A stretch of DNA of 64,000 nucleotides from Ampullaceana balthica (Eukaryota; Mollusca; Gastropoda; Lymnaeidae), in assembly GCA_944989445.1 (NCBI GenBank), contig CALYLW010001219.1, forward strand, positions 243,501-307,500. Direction: 5' to 3'. Positions 54,133-64,000 of the stretch are shown one piece after another. The first letter of the stretch is position 1. Every line of letters begins with the position of its first letter. Position numbers and translations under genes: made by a program. The notes under the pieces were generated by a model that saw nothing but the letters and a program-made list of their open reading frames with translations, was not told the DNA's origin and did no database searches.

Positions 54133-54415
54133 ACGAAAACGCACGCCGTGAAAACGCACCTCTAAACAACGCACCACAAGGTTAAAAAAAACAAAAACAA
54201 CAACAACAACCTCTGTGAGTGATAAGGCTCCGCACGTTAATGCACTATTTGATAATGCACAAACGCGAATACGCCCCACACGGTAACGCAGCGCGCAACA
54301 ACCACCACACTGTAACGCACCGCACGGTAATGCACTCTGTGATAATGCACACTGCGATAATGCACTCTAGGGTTACGCACAACTCCTTAACGCACCGTAA
54401 ATAAACGCAAATTCG
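54133..54415. repeat. Degenerate array of (A/G)CGCAC / TAATGCAC phrases, about 16-18 bp
   Basis: Diverged repeats such as GTAACGCACCGCACGG, GATAATGCACTCT and GAAAACGCACGCC. Interrupted by an A/CAA-rich stretch at 54184-54210. Confidence 0.65.
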
Positions 54416-56375
54416 CAGGTTAAAAAAAAATACAAACGCAACCGCGACTTGGCTTCAGGAACCTTGCTGTGTGCTGGCCCATGTTTTGAGAACCCCCCCG
54501 CTTTAACACGACCCCGTAATTGATCAATCATAGCCGGGAACCGCCGCGCTTGGATTAGACGAGCTGGAATCATTTAGAAAGCTGTCAGCTTAAAACACAA
54601 CCGTGTCGTTCTCAATGTGTTTTATTTACATTCATTTACCAGTTGGCCCTGAATTAATAATAATTATTATTATGATAATGACAGCCATAACGTTAGGCAC
54701 ACACTATCAATAACGTTTATCTGTCAAAGTAAATGTCAGATTGTCAGTCCGGAAAGTAAAGTTTTGAAAAAGAAAATAATTATTGTTTGATTGCTCATTT
54801 CAAGACCTTACAAATAACCCCGTGAATTCTATCGGAAAGGCGTGTGTTCTTACGATTAGGCTTCGGAAACTATCGAAACGTATCTAAAAAGGTTAAGAAT
54901 GATAAAACAAATGAAACATCCCACCCCTTCACCCCCCCTTTTCTCTCCCTCCCCTATTTCTCTCACTGTAAGCCACAGAATCGCCTCGCCGTTGTTTAAC
55001 GAAATGATAAATCCATCGTGGCCGGAGCTGACCGCTTGTGTTGAGCACATTGGTGGAGAAATGAGACATAACCAACCGTAAAGCGGACTGGACTCCGGGT
55101 GAAGGCCAGCGAGTCGAAACTTTATGAGTTTGGGTGGAGTGGGAAAAAAAGGGGGGGGGGCGGGAGACCGGATGTTTATTGCTTGTCGGTTGAAAGAGGA
55201 ATTGATAGCAGAGGTGGTGGGGGTGAGGGAAGGGGTTTGAGGTTTTTAGAGAAATTATCCTGGGTGGCTTGTTGCATGGGACAATTAAAAATGTTGAAAA
55301 ATAATTTTTAAGGAAAGAATTTTCAAGGGACAATGGAAGGGAAATAACACCATACACTTTTTGACGTTTTTAAAAACAATTAATTATAGACTTCATTTAT
55401 ACTTTTAAAAAGTTATTAATTATTTCTATGACACGTATACTCCCCAGGTAACTTTAATTGAAGGTTTTCTTACTATTTTCTGTCACACCAACGCTTTTTC
55501 ATTGAGATGGGCTATAATACTGTTATTAATAGTTTTAATTAGAAACCTTGCCAAAGTTAATTAAATTTTTTAACTATATAAATAAGAAAATAGTTGTTCG
55601 TACATACACGCCCAAAGGGTAGAGGCCGTAAGGGCAACAACCATAAAAGCCACAAAACAGAGGGTGCTACGCACACGAAAGTCTGTCAAGCTTTAGCAGC
55701 GGGCTACCTCCCCAAAAATGTAATCATTTATTATACGTATAGATAAATATATTTGAGGGATACTCAACACATTAAACATTCTTTATTAAAAAAAAACACA
55801 GACTGAAAATCTTTTTCTGAATTCATAATTATTACATAGTAAAATTCATTTACTGGGGTGGTGGAGGGGGCGGTGGAGTGGCATTGTGTATTGGGGGGGG
55901 GGCGGTAATTGGTTCAGAATTGGAGCAACCCATCTTTTGGACATGTGATTTATGATGGCGGTTGGTTAGTGTGGGATTTACTTTTGCAGCTATGCAATTT
56001 TAATTAGTTGAGAGTGGACGCAGGATATTGGGAAGAGAGGAATGGGTCGGGTTATAGTTAGAGATTAGGTAGGTTAGGGAAGAGAGGAATGGGTCGAGTT
56101 AGAGGTTGGGTAGGCTACGGAAGAGGGGAATGGGGTGGGTAGAAGTCTGGAAAGGATAGGGAAGATAGGAAAGGAGTGGGTAGATGTGGGGGAAGGATGG
56201 GGAAGAGAGGAATGATAAGAGTCAGAGATGGAATTCAGATCGGGGGGGGGGAATGGATTAGGGTAGAGGTGGGCGGTATTTTGACAAGAGTTTCAAAAAG
56301 GGAAATTAATCAAGTTAAAAAGAAAAAACATTCCAATACAAATGAGAAGTCTTGTTCTATGGCAAATGTTATTTA
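54416..56375. other. No supported gene; G-runs and low-complexity patches
   Basis: C/T-rich 54920-54960, G-rich 55145-55165, A/T-rich 55300-55620, a G-run near 55893 and GGGAAGAGAGGAATGGGT-type loose repeats at 56030-56215. ORFs at 54899-55357 on both strands are composition driven. Confidence 0.5.
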
Positions 56376-56516
56376 CACACACACACAAATGGGGCCCTGC
56401 TCCGTTCTCGGATCCGAGAGAATCAAAGAGCGTTCTCTGAGGCCGGGCGTCAATTTTGAGCCTTGCCCGTTTCCACCGGAGTCTCGCACGACCACATCGA
56501 CCATCGAGTCCGCCAT
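56376..56516 (-). CDS. Coding-like GC-rich ORF, ambiguous strand (unidentified)
   Basis: On the minus strand an ATG at 56516-56514, with an in-frame TAA four codons upstream, opens MADSMVDVVVRDSGGNGQGS and continues through LTPGLRERSLILSDPRTEQG to a stop inside a (GT)n run at about 56375, 47 codons in all. On the plus strand, a frame from ATG 56389 gives MGPCSVLGSERIKERSLRPG and ends at 56529. Composition favours coding on one strand, but both are open. No strong splice donor follows the minus reading. No family recognised. Confidence 0.25.
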
Positions 56517-57031
56517 CAACCGGTCTTAGCTACGTCCAGGCGTCACGGAGCGACTTATGAGAGCCTGTCATCGCATTGATGAGTTTTCTGGAAAAAGTGT
56601 CGGGCGCGCTGTGGTCACGGTACCACGGCCCGTCTCCGGTTGACGGGGGGGGGATATCAAGGTGGTCGGCGACGGGGGATGGGGAGGAGGAGACAGTGTC
56701 ATGGTCACTGAGTTAATCCGAGACGGCCTCCTGCACAGGTCGTTTCGTCACACCTACCAGCATCCGGATTGATTTATATGTTGTTAAGAGATGTGAATCG
56801 AAATGTCACATGGAGCAATGAACCACTAGGTCACTGGAGATCCAGTCATCACACATGATGTAGGATGATTCTATAGATCAAAGACCAACTGGGATAAAAA
56901 AAAATAAACCTATCTATCGCATTTGTGTCAACTGGCTCAAAGGGTATTATTAACAAAAGTGTACTAGGTAGCGGGCGCATGAATGTACCCAAATATTGCT
57001 TTGTAGTTACATCAAATGTGCATCTATAGGG
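56517..57031. other. GC-rich then AT-rich sequence, no supported gene
   Basis: GC-rich to about 56770 with a G-run near 56646. A minus ORF at 56849-57079 has no domain and overlaps the next MITE. Confidence 0.5.
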
Positions 57032-57241
57032 CAGTAGTGGTGAAACTTTTTGGGGCCGCGTGCCCAAAATTTGAACCAAAACCCACTTATTTATAGAAAA
57101 GTGTCAACACTCCAATTAAAACCGGAAAATGGGGGTTTGGCTTAGCTGGTTTGATTAAGAAAGTAATATTTTAGTCGCGAGCTGGCTGATGAGGCTCTAC
57201 GTGCCCACTGTGACACGCGTGCCATAGGTTCGTCAACACTG
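57032..57241. mobile_element. hAT-type MITE, about 210 bp, decayed
   Basis: The left CAGTAGTGGTGAAACTTTTT and right ATAGGTTCGTCAACACTG are imperfect inverted repeats of the common hAT type (compare CAGTGTTGGCGAACCTTTT). Mirrored CGCGTGCC/CACGCGTGCC motifs lie inside. Flanks ATCTATAG (57022-57029) and ATCTAGAG (57242-57249) agree at 7 of 8 positions, with two extra G at the left junction. Confidence 0.6.
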
Positions 57242-57319
57242 ATCTAGAGCATGACGAGTTCTGGTTGGGTGGACGGCGATGTGGCAGTATTCCCTAAGGT
57301 GAAGACTTTCCTCACACAC

Positions 57320-57450
57320 CCGCTATAACTCTGTCAGTGCCCAATAACAGGTACGTGCAGAATTTTACATTTTGGTGTCACCCCTTTGCGATGGTGTCAC
57401 TCATCGCAGTTCGCACCGCCACTTTTAAAGCTGTTGTTCATGCCACTGAA
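57320..57450. mobile_element. Possible hAT-family fragment
   Basis: TTTGGTGTCACCCCTTTGCG and GATGGTGTCACTCATCGCAG with GTTCGCACCGCC resemble the interior of the element at 60863-60989 (GGTGTCACCCGGTGCCGTCC). Ends not identifiable. Confidence 0.3.
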
Positions 57451-57617
57451 AGTAAGTGCATCCTTGCACATGATTCGGAAACCGCGTCTTGCCCTCTGGA
57501 TGTATGTTCTTCACAGATGCATTGCATTATATTATACACTGTATATACTTTTTTAAAATATATTTATTATTATATTATCTTTTTTTCCCTTCTTTCTCCC
57601 ATTTAAAACTGCAACAG

Positions 57618-57849
57618 CACCGTGAGGCGAATTACTTCCGCCGTCCATTTGTTGCTGAATTACTTCCAGACATCGCACCGAGAGGCAAGTTGATGCGCTT
57701 GGAAAGTGGAAAGAATCGTCCAGAAATATGCGGCGTCATTGAATTAGTTTTGGAAAAAAGGAATGCAACTTTAGTTGCAAACAACTCGGCCGAACGTAAC
57801 CGATCAAGTCATCGGAGATTCCCACGGGCTACTACCACCAGAATGCGCG
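57618..57849 (+). CDS. Candidate internal exon (unidentified)
   Basis: A pyrimidine-rich stretch (TTTTTTTCCCTTCTTTCTCC, 57580-57599) and AACAG at 57613-57617 form a plausible acceptor; GCGCG followed by GTAGGT at 57850 is a usable donor. The 232-nt interval is open in one frame: HREANYFRRPFVAELLPDIA, then a stretch with ICGVIELVLEKRNATLVANN, to RATTTRMR, leaving phase 1. No domain recognised; no neighbouring exons seen. Without splicing, the same frame is open from 57489 to 57869. Confidence 0.27.
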
Positions 57850-58840
57850 GTAGGTTTGGAAATTCCTGACCACGCTCCTACCACCCCCCTCCTTTCCGAT
57901 TCCTTTGGGCATCAACCAACCAAGTATATTAAAAAAAAATCTAGTTTGATTTTAATGAAGTGCTCTTGATTCCGATTCAGTTGCTCGCAACAATTTGTAA
58001 AATACAGGTACTTTCTGGTTATATAGAATCTGGATCAATTTGAGTTTCTGTGTTACATTTGTTTCTTGTTTCTTTTTAAAAAATATTTTAAAACATTCTT
58101 ATCTTAGACTTAGACATTCATGTTTTGTGTTTCAATGTAGATTGATCTCTTGTTTTCTTACCATTAACATTGACACAAATTAATCTGTTCTATAATTTTA
58201 CAAATTGAAATCTTCGATTTTAAACGTTTTTTCTCTAAGCACATGAATTAAACTCAATATGTATAACACCTTCAGGTTTCCTTTAAAAAAACACATCTTT
58301 TGAACATGGGAAACTTTCACATTGCACCGATTGGTAGAATTTTGAAATGAACACGTTTTACTTTCTAATAGCCAATATATAGATAGATACACCCGTCTCC
58401 CGATTGGTTGTAACTGAGAAGGCGTTGCTGCCAATGATTTTCCACTTGGTAAACTTTGTAGCCGAAACAAATTCACTCTGTATTGTGCAAGGCTGTTGTA
58501 GTAACAGTAAAAGCTTCACTGATTCGGTAAGACTGCGTGGTTTTTAATACAATTCCTTTGGTCTGCCTCTGTGCAATTTGCCTTCTGCTGTGCACGTTTT
58601 TTGCGTCCGCTGGTTTCTTTTTGTATCCTGATCCTTGGTTTTTTTTTAAAAGAAACCAGCAAAAGTTGCCCTGTGAAATAAAAAAAAATTCTCTTAATGA
58701 AATCATATTGAAAGAAATATTTTCAATAAATCAAAAACAATACTAATTTTTTAAAGGCCATTGGTTAATACATCTTAAAAATTGTAAATGACATATCCTC
58801 TAACAGCTGTCAAACATAGATCCATTTAATGTTTCCGCCA
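57850..58840. other. No recognisable feature
   Basis: About 1 kb of AT-rich sequence. ORFs at 58198-58746 have no recognisable domain. Confidence 0.55.
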
Positions 58841-59215
58841 GGTACCAAACTTAGGTTCCACAGGGTACAACACGCAGGTGTTACAAAATACCCAATCATA
58901 AGTATTACCAGGTACTTAACCAGAAGAGTAACTGGGTTTTAAGCGCCCTTGGCTAATTCATTTTCGGCGCCCTTGAGAAATAAGGGGGGAAATACTAAAT
59001 TATACAGAATAAATTGATTATTGAAGGGTTAGCCCTCGGCGCCCTTTGGCAACTGCCCCGATGCCAAGTCGGTGTTACGCCTCTGCACTTAACACATATT
59101 TTGCAATATTCACATTCATAGTTTTACCAGGTTGCTAATCCCAGATTATACCACAGACCCAAACTTATTCATAGCATTCAGTTATACAGAAGGTCAGTTA
59201 TACAGAAGGTCAGCG
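58841..59215. repeat. Degenerate array of ACCAGGTAC/TTACAAA phrases, split by a MITE
   Basis: Loose repeats such as GCCAGGTACCAAACTTAGGT, TTACCAGGTACTTAAC and TTTTACCAGGTTGCTAATCC on both sides of the MITE at 58921-59085, ending with two copies of AGTTATACAGAAGGTCAG (about 59180-59211). Confidence 0.5.
58921..59085. mobile_element. hAT-type MITE, 165 bp
   Basis: Begins CAGAAGAGTAACTGGGTTTT and ends GTGTTACGCCTCTG. TACTTAAC (58913-58920) and CACTTAAC (59086-59093) agree at 7 of 8 positions. Interior GCGCCCTTGGCTAATTCATT and GGCAACTGCCCCGATG match both ends of the larger element at 61811-63468, so this is its short internally deleted relative. Confidence 0.85.
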
Positions 59216-60862
59216 CAAATCTGGCCTGCCAGTTTATATTCACCAACTTTTAGCTTTCACGTGAGCCTAAAGCTTCACACACATAAAGCCACACACCAAC
59301 ATGTACACACCCACATATGTGCAACCACCAAGTAAGCGATCCAATCTATAACGGCCGACAATGTTTACAAATCCAAAACCAGACGCTGCGTTAACATATA
59401 TATACGCTATCAAATTTTTTTATATACGCTATCAAAAAAGTTTGCTTCCAGACTTTAAAATAGTCTATGTATAAATAAAACGACCTCTCCTCCGCACCAT
59501 TTTCTTTTTACGTGTCGTTCATGAGTTCACACAAATTTTGAATGCAAACTTGTGACATAATAAATACTTATCTTTGCTTTTTTAAAAGTTCCATTATTTT
59601 TCCCTCCTGCGTTTTACATGTGTACTTGCTTATAAAATAAACATGAATGTCATCATCTTTAAAATAGATTTGTTGATAAGTCATTTTTTTGTGTGATGAA
59701 AAGGTGGGATGGGGGAGGACGAGGAGAGGGAAATAATTTTGCCATATATTTTTTTCTCGATTTCAACTTGACTGATATTTATCCCGAAATGGTTATTAAA
59801 TGAAACGGACGTTCAAGTTTTACCAATAAGTCTATTTGATTATGTTAGCGTATTGGGATATTTCATTACGCCCGCTACGCTTATCTCACGCCAAGACATC
59901 AGACGTCAAGAGATCTGACCGCCGCGTCCTCCGTTACAGAAGCGTGGGCAGCCGAGCGTGACCGTAATGGATATTTGTGTGACAGCCCCTGTCAAACCAA
60001 GTAGAAGGATATGCCAACAGACGTCAGTCTTAGCCTACGTCAGACTGACCTTGACCGTGCACGTGATCGATGCCTCGTCCATCGGGTCAGACAGATGGTC
60101 ATTTTTCATAAAACGCAATCGGGGGGGGGGCGGAGTGTTCTGTAACTGTTGGGCTGGAGCACGCCGGGATTTTCGGTGCTCTCGTGTGGTGAGGGGTGGG
60201 TGCAAGATGAGGGTGAGCCGGGGTTGGGTGCTAATGTGAGGTTGGGGTGCAAGGGTTTTGGATGGGTTTAATTTGGGGTCACATGGGTGAAAAATGCTAG
60301 GTTGAGCATGGTCCAATCGGTGTTTTTTTTATGGGTTTGGGTGCCCAAAGTGTTGGGAACTTTGTGCGGTTTTCGCTCATTTAGGTAGCTCTTAAACCTT
60401 GACGCTGGCAATATCCTCTGTTCAGGAGAGGAAGAACTTAAGTCAAAGGTTTACAACAACAAAATAATAATTTAAAAAATTCAAGCACAACCTTTTAATT
60501 GATACAGACTTTTGGGTTTTTGCTTTCAAGACTTGAAAACCCTATAGCGCCATTTATTCTCGATGCGGTGTGTAACGACTTTTCACACACGTAAGGGTTT
60601 CTTACTGACTACTGGCTTTGACTTATATACATTCCACATTTTGGCACTACGTTAAAAAATTAAATGTATGCTTAAAATAACATTCTAAATGCGCTAGCTC
60701 TGTCACACTAACGCTGTAAGTTTTATATGTGTAACATTAGTATCAGTTAGAAACCATTTCAAAACATGCCAGGGTGTTTTTTTTTATTTTAAAAACTAAG
60801 ATTGACATTTATTGCTTTGGCCGCCACTCAAATAAGAATATGTATGTTTTCTTATTATTATA
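59216..60862. other. No supported gene
   Basis: AT-rich with a GC-richer patch at 59865-60110 and a G-run at 60121. In the patch, a minus-strand frame reads MKNDHLSDPMDEASITCTVK directly before GTCAGT (donor-like at about 60046), but no acceptor or start context supports it. Confidence 0.4.
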
Positions 60863-60989
60863 GAGCTCGCAAGGGCAGCACCCGGAAAGAAAACAAAATA
60901 TAAAGAGGGTGCCCCGGGCCAGAGTCGTTACTTGGGTTGGTGTCACCCGGTGCCGTCCGCAACCCTCGCATCCCCTAGTGACGCCTCTG
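60863..60989 (-). mobile_element. hAT-family fragment
   Basis: Read on minus, it begins CAGAGGCGTCACTAGGGGAT at 60989 and contains GGACGGCACCGGGTGACACC, a widespread hAT-type terminus. The other end, GAGCTCGCAAGGGCAGCACC, has no matching terminus; a related piece lies at 61680-61730. No TSD found, so it is likely truncated. Confidence 0.5.
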
Positions 60990-61679
60990 CCTCTGGTAAG
61001 CCAGTCTGACAAACTTTGGAAGCGGATTCACCAAAAAATAAATAGTTGACGGTCACTGAACATATAAAAAATATTTCTACAGACGAAACTCTCAAATAAT
61101 AACTTTTCAACACATGTCTGGTTATGACACTCTAACATCATGGTACTAAGACGCACACACTCAGAAAACATAACACGCCTCATGGCAAAACACGCTTCAT
61201 TGCACGAGCACACATCTCATGACTGAAAACACACAAAACGCATGACAGACACACACAAACGGGCAAAGGTGGAGACCAACACAGCACATCTTAGGAAGAA
61301 AAGGAATAGCAGAAGTGACCTCAAATTGGAAAAAAAAATTAAAAAATTTTCCCAACTATAGACTGCCTCCACACTACTATATTACCATACATACTTCACA
61401 CAGACCATGATAACAAGCATGAATGACCATCGCTAGGGTCGACCAGTCACATTTTATGGTTTGCAAGCGAGGGTGGTTCAGGGGTTGGGCATTTCTCGCG
61501 ACCAACAATGAGTCTTGCGTTCACTCGCGTTGCTCTCATTTCTTCGTGTTGCTATTTGTGTCCGTTAGCCCCCCCCCTGTTTGTCTTTGCACTATCTATG
61601 AGCAAGTCAGCGGCGTATGCTACGCCACGGGTCTTATCTTGTCATTATTTTAATTAATATATTAGAGACCGAAAAAGAC
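60990..61679. other. No recognisable gene; loose ACACACAAAACGCATGAC repeats
   Basis: 61085-61265 has loosely repeated phrases of CATGAC and ACACAC type. ORFs at 61028-61213 and 61423-61653 show no domain. Confidence 0.45.
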
Positions 61680-61730
61680 GAGCTCGCAAGGGTATCACCC
61701 GAAATCGTAGAAAAGAAGAGGGCGCTTCAC
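61680..61730. mobile_element. Fragment related to 60863-60989
   Basis: GAGCTCGCAAGGGTATCACC followed by CGAAATCGTAGAAAAGAAG aligns with GAGCTCGCAAGGGCAGCACC and its following bases at 60863. Confidence 0.4.
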
Positions 61731-61810
61731 GCAATGGTCTGTTCACCCACACACACACAAAATTTACACACAAAAATTTTAAAAAAAAATTTCATGAAAA
61801 TAAAAATAAA

Positions 61811-63468
61811 CAGAGGCGGAACTAGGTTTTTGGCGCCCTTGGCTAATTTATTTTTGGCGACCTTGATAAATTGACAAGTTTCAGCTTTGCAATTTTTTCG
61901 TTTGTTAGAAAAAAATAATTGAATTTCTCTGATTTTATTTATGACAATAATTATATAGTCTTACTGTGACAGTCATACAACGTGAATGTAAAAAAATGCA
62001 TAAGACAGGAACAATACTAATTTGCAGTTTATTATTTACTAAATAATACCAAATAAATTGGTTGATAAAACGGGATATTGTTGCGTTAATAAAGAATACA
62101 GAAAAACTTGAAGTAACATGTATTATAAATAAAAACAATAGTGTCAATGTGTCATACTCATTATCTCATACTTAACGATAGAAACTCACAATTAAATGTA
62201 AATTTAAGTAACAATCCACCGACTACAGCTCAGCACTTCCGTTAGCTGGCGTAAAGGCGTGTTGCTAATACAGTCGGACCATTCTAAGTCGGACTCAAGG
62301 GCACAAGAAATCTACTTACAGAGTTTTCGATTTAGGGAAACTGGCGTAATAGGCGCAGATTAATCAAGGAAAATGTTGATATTGAGAGGGGGTGGGGAAC
62401 AGCCATAGCGGCTAGAAGGCTTGACAGTAAAGAGGGGCTGTGATGTTTCATATGAAAGGAGCCAACTTGCTTTGACAAACCGACACAAGCCCGTGAGAGG
62501 AGACACCTTCCCTCCCCTCCCCCACTTTACTCCCTCGACAGTGAGATGGGGATAGTAAGATGTTTCTCTTTAAAAGAAAGACTGTAAAATCATATTAACA
62601 TTTGTATTATAAGAAGGCCACAAACGTAATAAAAAATATTATAATGGTTTAAATGAAATATATTTAAATATAATTAATTATTCACTTTTTTGTTATCCAG
62701 GATAAAGTGAAATACATTTGGACCTCGCAAAGTCGAACTTCCCTAAGTCGAAAACCTCCCTATATCGAATTAATTGTTAGGTCCCGGCCAAAGTCCACAA
62801 GACTAATGTATTTTAGATTTCCTTAACTCCAAGATTGTTGCCTTTCAACCTCTCTTAGTCGAATTTTCCAAGACGTTTGGGTTATTATTCTGGAGTGACA
62901 TTTCAGAACACGTAAATGGACGTAAAATCTTATCTTAATGCATTCTACAAGGGATTAAGCGACCCTTCTAAGTAAAAAAAAATTACGACAAGAAAAAGGG
63001 GTGGTAACTAATTCGCGCCCCTTTGCTGCATGCTGTGGCTCTTTTTAAAAAGAAAAATCTTACACCCCCATCCCACTGTGGAGGGAGTAAAGTGGGGGAG
63101 GGGAGGGAAGAGGTTTAATCTCACGGCTTGTGTCGGCATGTCAAAGCAAGTTGGCTTCCTCTCATATGAAACATAGACACCGCCTCTCTTTCCTGACAAG
63201 CCTACTAGCCGGTATGGCTGTTCCCCCCACCCCTCAATATCTACATTGTCCTTGATTAATCGGCGCCTATTACGCCATTTTCCTTAACTCAAAAACTACG
63301 TTAGTAGAATTATTATTAATTTTATGTTCCTTTTGAGTTCGACTTAGAGAGAGAGGGGTCCGAGTGTATTTATTTAAATACAAATTTAAAAATTACAGAT
63401 TTAGTGGCGCCCTTTTGAGCTGGCGCCCTTGGCAACTGCCCCGATGTCAACCCGTTGATACGCCACTG
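61811..63468. mobile_element. Non-autonomous hAT-type element, 1658 bp, hosting a nested insertion
   Basis: Begins CAGAGGCGGAACTAGGTTTT and ends GTTGATACGCCACTG. AAAATAAA is perfectly duplicated at 61803-61810 and 63469-63476. TTTGGCGCCCTTGGC near the left and CTGGCGCCCTTGGCAACTGC near the right are shared with the MITE at 58921-59085. The element is split by the foldback element at 62271-63366; without it the host would be about 560 bp. No transposase ORF. Confidence 0.88.
62271..63366. mobile_element. pogo/Tigger-like foldback element, 1096 bp, nested in the hAT element
   Basis: TA (62269-62270) precedes CAGTCGGACC and GGTCCGAGTG is followed by TA (63367-63368), the TSD of Tc1/mariner-pogo elements. 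The arms are very long: about 310 bp (62271-62580) and about 320 bp (63046-63366) are inverted copies, sharing AATGGCGTAATAGGCGC-type, CCCTCCCCTCCCCCACTTTA and GCCAACTTGCTTTGACA segments. Terminal AAGTCGGACTC boxes fit the pogo/Tigger TIR style. An extra internal end-like copy (GGACCTCGCAAAGTCGAACT, about 62720) suggests a further rearrangement. No transposase. Confidence 0.85.
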
Positions 63469-63476
63469 AAAATAAA

Positions 63477-63654
63477 CATTGATATTGTTGACTGTAGCAG
63501 AACTGATAAAAATGCTTGAATAAAAATAGCAACAACAAAAAATGGAGCCAAAGCCTCATCTGAAGTAACATTTAGAGTCTGGGTCAAGTTGTCAGTTTTC
63601 TCAAAAACAACAAGAATTTACACAACATTCGCATCTTTAAAAGAATCCGTGAAG
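63477..63654. other. No recognisable feature
   Basis: AT-rich sequence between the hAT element and the next repeat. Confidence 0.6.
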
Positions 63655-63730
63655 GAGAAACAACAAAGAAACAACAAAGAAACAATAAAGAAACAACAAA
63701 GAAACAACAAAGAAACAACAAAGAAACAAG
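63655..63730. repeat. Tandem array, 11-bp unit, about 7 copies
   Basis: Unit ACAACAAAGAA repeated with one CAATAAAG variant. Confidence 0.93.
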
Positions 63731-64000
63731 GTTTGCAGTGATAAACTATATTTTAAACAGGATAACCACTAGACATGTAACGAAGAGAAGACAAAGATGA
63801 TTACAGCCGCCACCACAAACAGCAGATGCCAGGTTTCTAGGTGAAAGACAATCTGGCACATTACACCCGACCGTGTCATACCCCCACCATGCGCACTTTA
63901 TTATAAGTTACAGGGCGGCTCAAAGGGGAGACAAAAATTCCAATCTATAATTTGACAAGTCTCCAACTTGACGTCGCCATGTTTCTTCAAGACTATAGGG
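63731..64000. other. No recognisable feature
   Basis: Unique sequence to the window edge; no ORF or transposon end supported. Confidence 0.6.

Noticed and set aside
57180..57225. Hammerhead ribozyme core (CTGATGAG)
   Set aside because: No GAAA and cleavage-site partner at the right spacing; the motif lies inside a hAT MITE.
1..64000. An undescribed multi-gene defence, biosynthetic or regulatory system
   Set aside because: No cluster of recognisable or even convincing intact coding genes exists in the window; the organised structures are transposons and tandem arrays.

Overview
This is a gene-poor, repeat-dominated stretch of an animal nuclear genome. I find no complete host protein gene, no rRNA, no canonical tRNA gene and nothing bacterial or phage-like. 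The content is cut-and-paste DNA transposons with intact target-site duplications (TSDs), Helitron-type ends, decayed LINE fragments, a tRNA-derived SINE and many private tandem arrays. The L2-like LINE tail ending in (ATT)n, ZBED5-type hAT transposons, MITEs with GGGGCCGTCCATAAA ends and Helitron-like elements fit a lophotrochozoan invertebrate. A mollusc, perhaps a gastropod, is my best guess; that is inference from repeat style, and no host gene confirms it.

Layout. 1-335: (GTT)n tract and the 3' end of a Helitron. 380-1200: a structured, hairpin-rich unique segment. 2.2-12.9 kb: a run of about ten tandem arrays, including a very homogeneous 23-bp array at 7.8-8.9 kb and six identical 40-bp units at 10.5 kb, with a small hAT MITE at 6.7 kb. 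14.8-16.4 kb: a MITE and duplicated Helitron-like modules. 16.8-17.5 kb: 43-bp and 18-bp arrays. 18.7-19.3 kb: a SINE and a hAT MITE. 20.3-24.1 kb: a 55-60-bp array followed by the largest array of the window (31 bp, about 104 copies), capped by a MITE. 24.8-25.6 kb: two more arrays. 26.5-28.2 kb: a LINE reverse-transcriptase remnant and an 877-bp hAT element. 29.3-31.7 kb: hAT/ZBED5-like copy 1. 32.0-36.3 kb: LINE tail, a duplicated 54-bp cysteine-rich coding-like segment, and a complete non-autonomous Helitron with a long GTT tract. 38.1-38.6 kb: two adjacent 21-bp arrays. 41.2-47.2 kb: five arrays, including the 42-bp array whose period makes long spurious ORFs. 47.7-50.6 kb: hAT/ZBED5-like copy 2 and a MITE that splits a small ORF. 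51-61 kb: mostly low-information sequence with a few exon-like islands, small MITEs and degenerate arrays. 61.8-63.5 kb: a hAT element carrying a nested pogo/Tigger-like foldback element.

How it fits together. The two ZBED5-like hAT copies are close relatives inserted independently (different 8-bp TSDs), each with different inactivating lesions. They and the short hAT MITEs (TSDs at 6746, 19103, 27301, 45148, 50412, 57032, 58921, 61811) show that hAT transposition shaped this window. Several MITEs sit at or just past the edge of a tandem array. About a quarter of the window is tandem repeat of some 27 families, with little sharing between families. A few candidate exons (start codon plus splice donor, or acceptor plus donor) are reported with low confidence; they could be outlying exons of long-intron genes. 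I did not find a convincing undescribed multi-gene system.
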